From Delphinapterus leucas (lineage: Eukaryota > Chordata > Mammalia > Artiodactyla > Monodontidae): a DNA stretch of 64,000 bases. Below the pieces are notes generated by a model that was given only the letters and a program-made list of their open reading frames with translations, was not told the origin of the DNA and made no database searches. A program made the position numbers and the translations under genes. The stretch spans positions 12,924,484 through 12,988,483 of the forward strand of contig NW_022098031.1 in assembly GCF_002288925.2 (NCBI RefSeq), in the 5' to 3' direction. Below are positions 60,510-64,000 of the stretch, in pieces (position 1 is the first letter of the stretch; each line of letters begins with the position of its first letter).

Positions 60510-60862
60510 TAAGGGCTATGGACTGAATATTTGTGTCCCCCCTAAATTCCTATGTTGAAATCCTAACCCTCAATGTGACGGTATTAGGAGGTGGGGCCTT
60601 TGGGAGGTGATTAGGTCATAACGGCTCCCCTCATGAATGGGATTAGTGCCCTCATAAAAGAGACCCCAGAGAGACCCCTCACACCTTCCACCAGAGAAAA
60701 GACGGCCATCTGTGAGCTCTCACGGGACACAGAATCGGCCAGGGCCATGATCTTGGATTTCCCAGCCTCCAGAACTATGAGAAATAAACGTGTACTGTGT
60801 ATAAGCCACTCAATTTACAGTATTTCTGTTAGAGCAGCCCAAACGGACCAAGACAATAAGTA
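60510..60862 (+). mobile_element. MaLR-type solo LTR
   Basis: The order is: atggactgaatatttgtgtcc, tatgttgaaatcctaaccc, gtggggcctttgggaggtg, ctcccctcatgaatgg, cttggatttcccagcctcc, a GAAATAAACGTG polyadenylation-like site, and ending agcccaaacggaccaagac. Confidence 0.8.
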
Positions 60863-60944
60863 AAAGGGTGATAAGTAAAAAGGCTGACCGGCCAGAATAT
60901 CTCTTAGCCTCCGCCTCTGCTACTCCTACCACTTCTTGACCATT

Positions 60945-61140
60945 ATAACAGGAGCCACCATTTAGTGAGTGCATCCTCTTTGCCAAGCACCAGAAAGACT
61001 TTCTGCCATTTAACCCTAAGGGGTAGAAGCTATTATTCTCTTATTAGCACCTCGCAGAGAAAAAAACCTGAGGCGTAGAGGAGTCAAGCAGTTGGCTCAG
61101 AATCGCATTTTAAAGCCAGCTTCTTAAACCAGAGCTCTCC
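60945..61140 (+). mobile_element. MIR SINE
   Basis: It reads gagccaccatttagtgagtg, tgccaagcaccagaaagact and a decayed gaggcgtagaggagtcaagc in MIR order. Confidence 0.6.
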
Positions 61141-62010
61141 GATTTAAACAATTGTGGATACTGAACTAAAAGGACAGGGTGGCAAGAAGGTGGGGAGGAA
61201 AGTACAAGAAAAAGAAAATCATTTGGTCACATTTTGCAGAGCGCCATGCAGCCGACTTCCTCCCTAACTGTGGTGGCTGCAGTGGTGTGGCCCCATCCTT
61301 CCTTCCCGATCCAGGGAGGCACTCGGTCCCCAACAGGCAGGCGTGGCTGCTGAGGGCTCCCAGCTGAGCCCCAACCTGGGAATTGCTAGTGGGAGAAGGG
61401 AGCTGCCTCACCCCAATACAGCCCCACTCAGGGCTGGCTGGATGCAGGGATGCCAAAGCCCAAGCACCTTGCCTCATTTGGGGATAGTTTCTAAGGGCCA
61501 CCCCAACTTCAGCAGTCCCCTCTACTTCCATATCCCAGCTCAGCTTCTCCAACTGCCCAATTCTGTCTTCCTCCTCCTTCCCTTACTTTTGCTATTCCCG
61601 AGAGCATTCTCAAAAAATTCCCCTGCAGGCAAATCTCTGCCTCTGAGCCTACTTCCTGGGAACTTGCCTGAAGACACTTGCCAATCACGAGAAAGCAGAA
61701 ATGAGGGTCACAGCCTGTGCTCTGACCTAAAAGCAGGAGAGGCGTGCTGGAGGGGCACGTGCAAATCTCCCTGCCCAGTGTCAGCTGTGGGAAAGCCTTG
61801 TGACTCAGGCAGAGCGGGGATCCTGATGTTCCCTTTGCTCTGGTCGGTGGCCTTCCCTGTCCCCCTCTCCCATCAAGTACCAGGACCTCCACACTGTCTC
61901 CCTTCTCATCCCTCTTTCCTATCAAGCTCTGCTTTCAGGAAAGGAGGTAATGAATCAGTCACACAAAAGGAAAATGTTTAAAATTAATGGATTATTTCAT
62001 GGGATTAAAA

Positions 62011-62236
62011 ATAAGTTCATGGCTTCCCTGGTGGCGCAGTGGTTGAGAGTCCGCCTGCCGATGCAGGGGATGTGGGTTCGTGCCCCGGTCCGGGAAGATC
62101 CCACATGCCGCGGAGCGGCTGGGCCCGTGAGCCGTGGCCGTTGAGCCTGCGCGTCCGGAGCCTGTGCTCCGCAACGGGAGAGGCTGCAACAGTGAGAGGC
62201 TCGCGTACCAAAAAAAAAAAAAAAAAAAGTTCAAGC
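62011..62236 (+). mobile_element. CHR SINE (short form)
   Basis: The body runs from 62021 (ggcttccctggtggcgcag) to gaggctcgcgtacc plus an A-tail to about 62228. A short TSD, aagttca, is seen on both sides. It lies antisense to IRAK3, in intron 8. Confidence 0.95.
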
Positions 62237-63427
62237 CACTTTAAACCAAAGAAAGAATATGTATAGCAAAATTCCAGGTATTTATTTATCTATCTACCCA
62301 GTTAGAACATATATTTAAGCACCTACAGTGCTGAGCTGGCTGAGAGCTGAGTGGAAGAGGGAGGTTCCACTAGGTGGAACCTAGTGGTTGGTTCCACCGA
62401 CCGCTGAGACTTTCACTGTCCATCTCTGTCCCAGGCCCCATGAGGGCACACAAATTTTACACTGATTCCACGGGCAGTTGATGAACTGCCACACGGCGAC
62501 AGGAGCAGATGCCTACGGGTTGTGTCCCCTCCACCCTACCCCCACCACTCCCCCAGGACAAAACAAAATCTAGAGTCTTTTTATATGAAATTCACTTCAC
62601 CAGAAAAACAAAGTAAGCAATCAGTTCCTCTTCGGTTCAACTTGAAGGCGCGCTTAAAGTTTTTCCCAAGATACTAGGTGATGGTTCACAAGAGGCAGAG
62701 CCTTTTAAATTCAGTCTCCTCTGCTATTCAGCAAAGGTGTATTTACCTACTTTGAGACAGGTTCATGATGAAGGGCACACAGGAAAAATGCACAGCGGGG
62801 TGCGGTGGGGGGGGTTTGCTACAGGGTATACTCTGTCTGAATCATCCTTTACGTCTGCTGAAGAAGAAAAAAGACGGAAGATGTTGCTTCTAATCTTCTC
62901 ACGTGTCTCAAAAATGAACACTGGGATTGCCTCTCAGCTTGTCACAGGTGAGTACCTACAGCTAGGAGGCAGCGGGCTCAGTGGCATGGCAGGAGGCTGG
63001 AGACTCAAGGAGGAAGAATTTAAATTGCCCATCACTACTGTTATCTTGTGAGGAGTCCCTGTATAAGCCACTTAACCTTTCCTGAGACCTCAGTTTCTTT
63101 TTTTAAAAAAGTGAGATGAATACAGGTTCATTTCACAGTTTGCTGTGCGGTATAATTAATAAAATACACAAAACTGTCTATCCTACACTGTTCATTAATA
63201 ATTCCCAAAGATAATACAAACTCTCCGATTGGCAATATAAGTGCAGCCTTTAAAATTAGGTAGACATGTTTTCATTAAAAGGTAAGATTTTAAATACTTC
63301 AATGAGATTTCTTAACACGTTACACACACACCAGGGAAACTACAGACAGAAAATAGGGTGAGGTCCGACTCATCCATGATGATGAAAGGGGCCTTCAGCT
63401 GTGACCTACAGCGCTGGGATAATTTAC

Positions 63428-63546
63428 CTTGATATACTGCCACAGATGACGGAGCACGGTTCCGTGTTGTGCAAGTACTGAACGGCTTTGGTTGTTCCTA
63501 TTAATATACTGATTCGAATGTGCCAAGAGAGCGGGGCTGTGTCACC
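63428..63546 (-). CDS. IRAK3: IRAK3 coding exon 8 (pseudokinase catalytic loop)
   Basis: This 119-bp exon starts after gtcttttcag (GGT GAC at 63546) and ends ATATCAAG|gtaaat. It gives 39 codons and two bases of a Ser codon completed by exon 9. It encodes GDTAPLSWHIRISILIGTT, then KAVQYLHNTEPCSVICGSIS. In an active kinase the last part would hold the HRD catalytic Asp; here it is Cys-Gly-Ser, as in human IRAK-M, so the pseudokinase state is conserved. Exon number 8 assumes the human 12-exon layout. Earlier exons with the death domain lie to the right of the window. Confidence 0.95.
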
Positions 63547-64000
63547 CTGAAAAGACAACAGTAGTTGGTTTGGTTGTATTTTCTGAGTAAAAACCAATGA
63601 ACGCTAATGAGGAGGTGGCGAGAGGGGGTAAATGAACATTGTAGTTTACCGTAACTTATTTTTAATTCAAAATAGGTTTTCCTCTACTACCAACGCTGGT
63701 TCTAGGCCCCTTTATAGGCAATGGAAATACCCAATAATTTTAATGTTATTTTACTTGAAATATGGCTAATAAGATGTTGAAGAGTTCACTAAACAAGATT
63801 TTTAAATTATTGTGGCACAACAGACAACAGTGTGGGTAACTGAAAATAATCCGTTTTTATTCTCATCTTAATTGAAATTTAACCAATTTGGAATCAGTTT
63901 TTAAAACTTATCTTTCAGAAACGTCACAAAAGAGGAACCATGGCATTTATTCAACCTCGTTCCTTCTCTTTAAGGTGTCTATCACTTTTATGTCTATCCT
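63547..64000 (-). other. IRAK3: IRAK3 intron 7, partial
   Basis: AT-rich sequence up to the window edge. I looked for the preceding exon (the stretch ending near LQCV in human) and did not find it here. Confidence 0.75.

Larger units (their letters stand above)
50726..63427 (-). other. IRAK3: IRAK3 intron 8 (12.7 kb)
   Basis: This large intron lies between the donor AAG|gtaaat at 63427 and the acceptor at 50726. It holds MIR relics (about 51410-51600, 56220-56350, 57390-57560, 60945-61140), an L1M relic, an old SINE (59859-60036), a MaLR LTR (60510-60862) and a young CHR SINE (62021-62228). A short TG/CG-type repeat lies near 54797-54825. 51600-56200 looks largely unique. I see no further IRAK3 exon and no RNA gene in it. 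Confidence 0.8.

Noticed and set aside
61343..61981. A 212-codon open frame on plus as a real gene
   Set aside because: It starts at GTG, has no ATG context, no recognised domain and no splice support, and lies in an IRAK3 intron. It is kept only as a low-interest note.
10138..62236. The many repeated protein-like stretches containing words like HMPRSGWAREPWPLSLR
   Set aside because: These are six-frame translations of the CHR SINE in different copies, not a gene family.
1..64000. CRISPR arrays, operons, phage or plasmid features
   Set aside because: The window is mammalian nuclear DNA with spliced genes; no such structure is present. The minisatellite lacks the repeat/spacer pattern.

Overview
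This is mammalian nuclear DNA, and the repeats point to a cetacean, most likely a toothed whale. The window holds many copies of the tRNA-derived, CHR-type SINE typical of the whale/hippo lineage. Several have perfect target-site duplications (TSDs). They sit beside cetartiodactyl-type L1 tails and the usual ancient mammalian repeats (L2, MIR, MaLR LTRs, hAT elements). I cannot name the species from sequence alone.

Two protein-coding genes are present, both on the minus strand and both partial. HELB (DNA helicase B) has its first four coding exons at 6983-713; the rest of the gene lies to the left of the window. IRAK3 (IRAK-M, an inhibitory pseudokinase of Toll-like/IL-1 receptor signalling) contributes its last five coding exons at 63546-47459; its N-terminal exons lie to the right. 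Every coding exon called has AG/GT splice borders and compatible phases with its neighbours. The coding frame is open throughout (550 HELB codons and 353 IRAK3 codons plus stop). The order IRAK3 then HELB, in the same orientation, matches the human 12q14.3 arrangement as I remember it. The genes do not work in one pathway: HELB acts in DNA replication and repair, IRAK3 in innate immune signalling.

Layout: 1-606 L1 tail; 713-6983 HELB exons 4 to 1 with repeat-bearing introns; 6984-7880 HELB promoter zone, a CCAAT box and CpG-rich block split by a SINE; about 7.9-46.8 kb intergenic DNA, mostly nested repeats plus a 46-bp minisatellite (21809-22084), an assembly gap (39241-39340) and a local inverted duplication (42674-42772); 47459-50725 IRAK3 exons 12 to 9; 50726-63427 one large IRAK3 intron; 63428-63546 IRAK3 exon 8.

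I found no new multi-gene system. The points worth a second look are small: a possible C-terminal extension of IRAK3, a young SINE inside the HELB promoter, a SINE subfamily carrying an extra mobilised 3' tail, a template-switch-like hairpin, and a tail-only retroinsertion. Repeat names come from pattern recognition without a database search, and most repeat borders are approximate.
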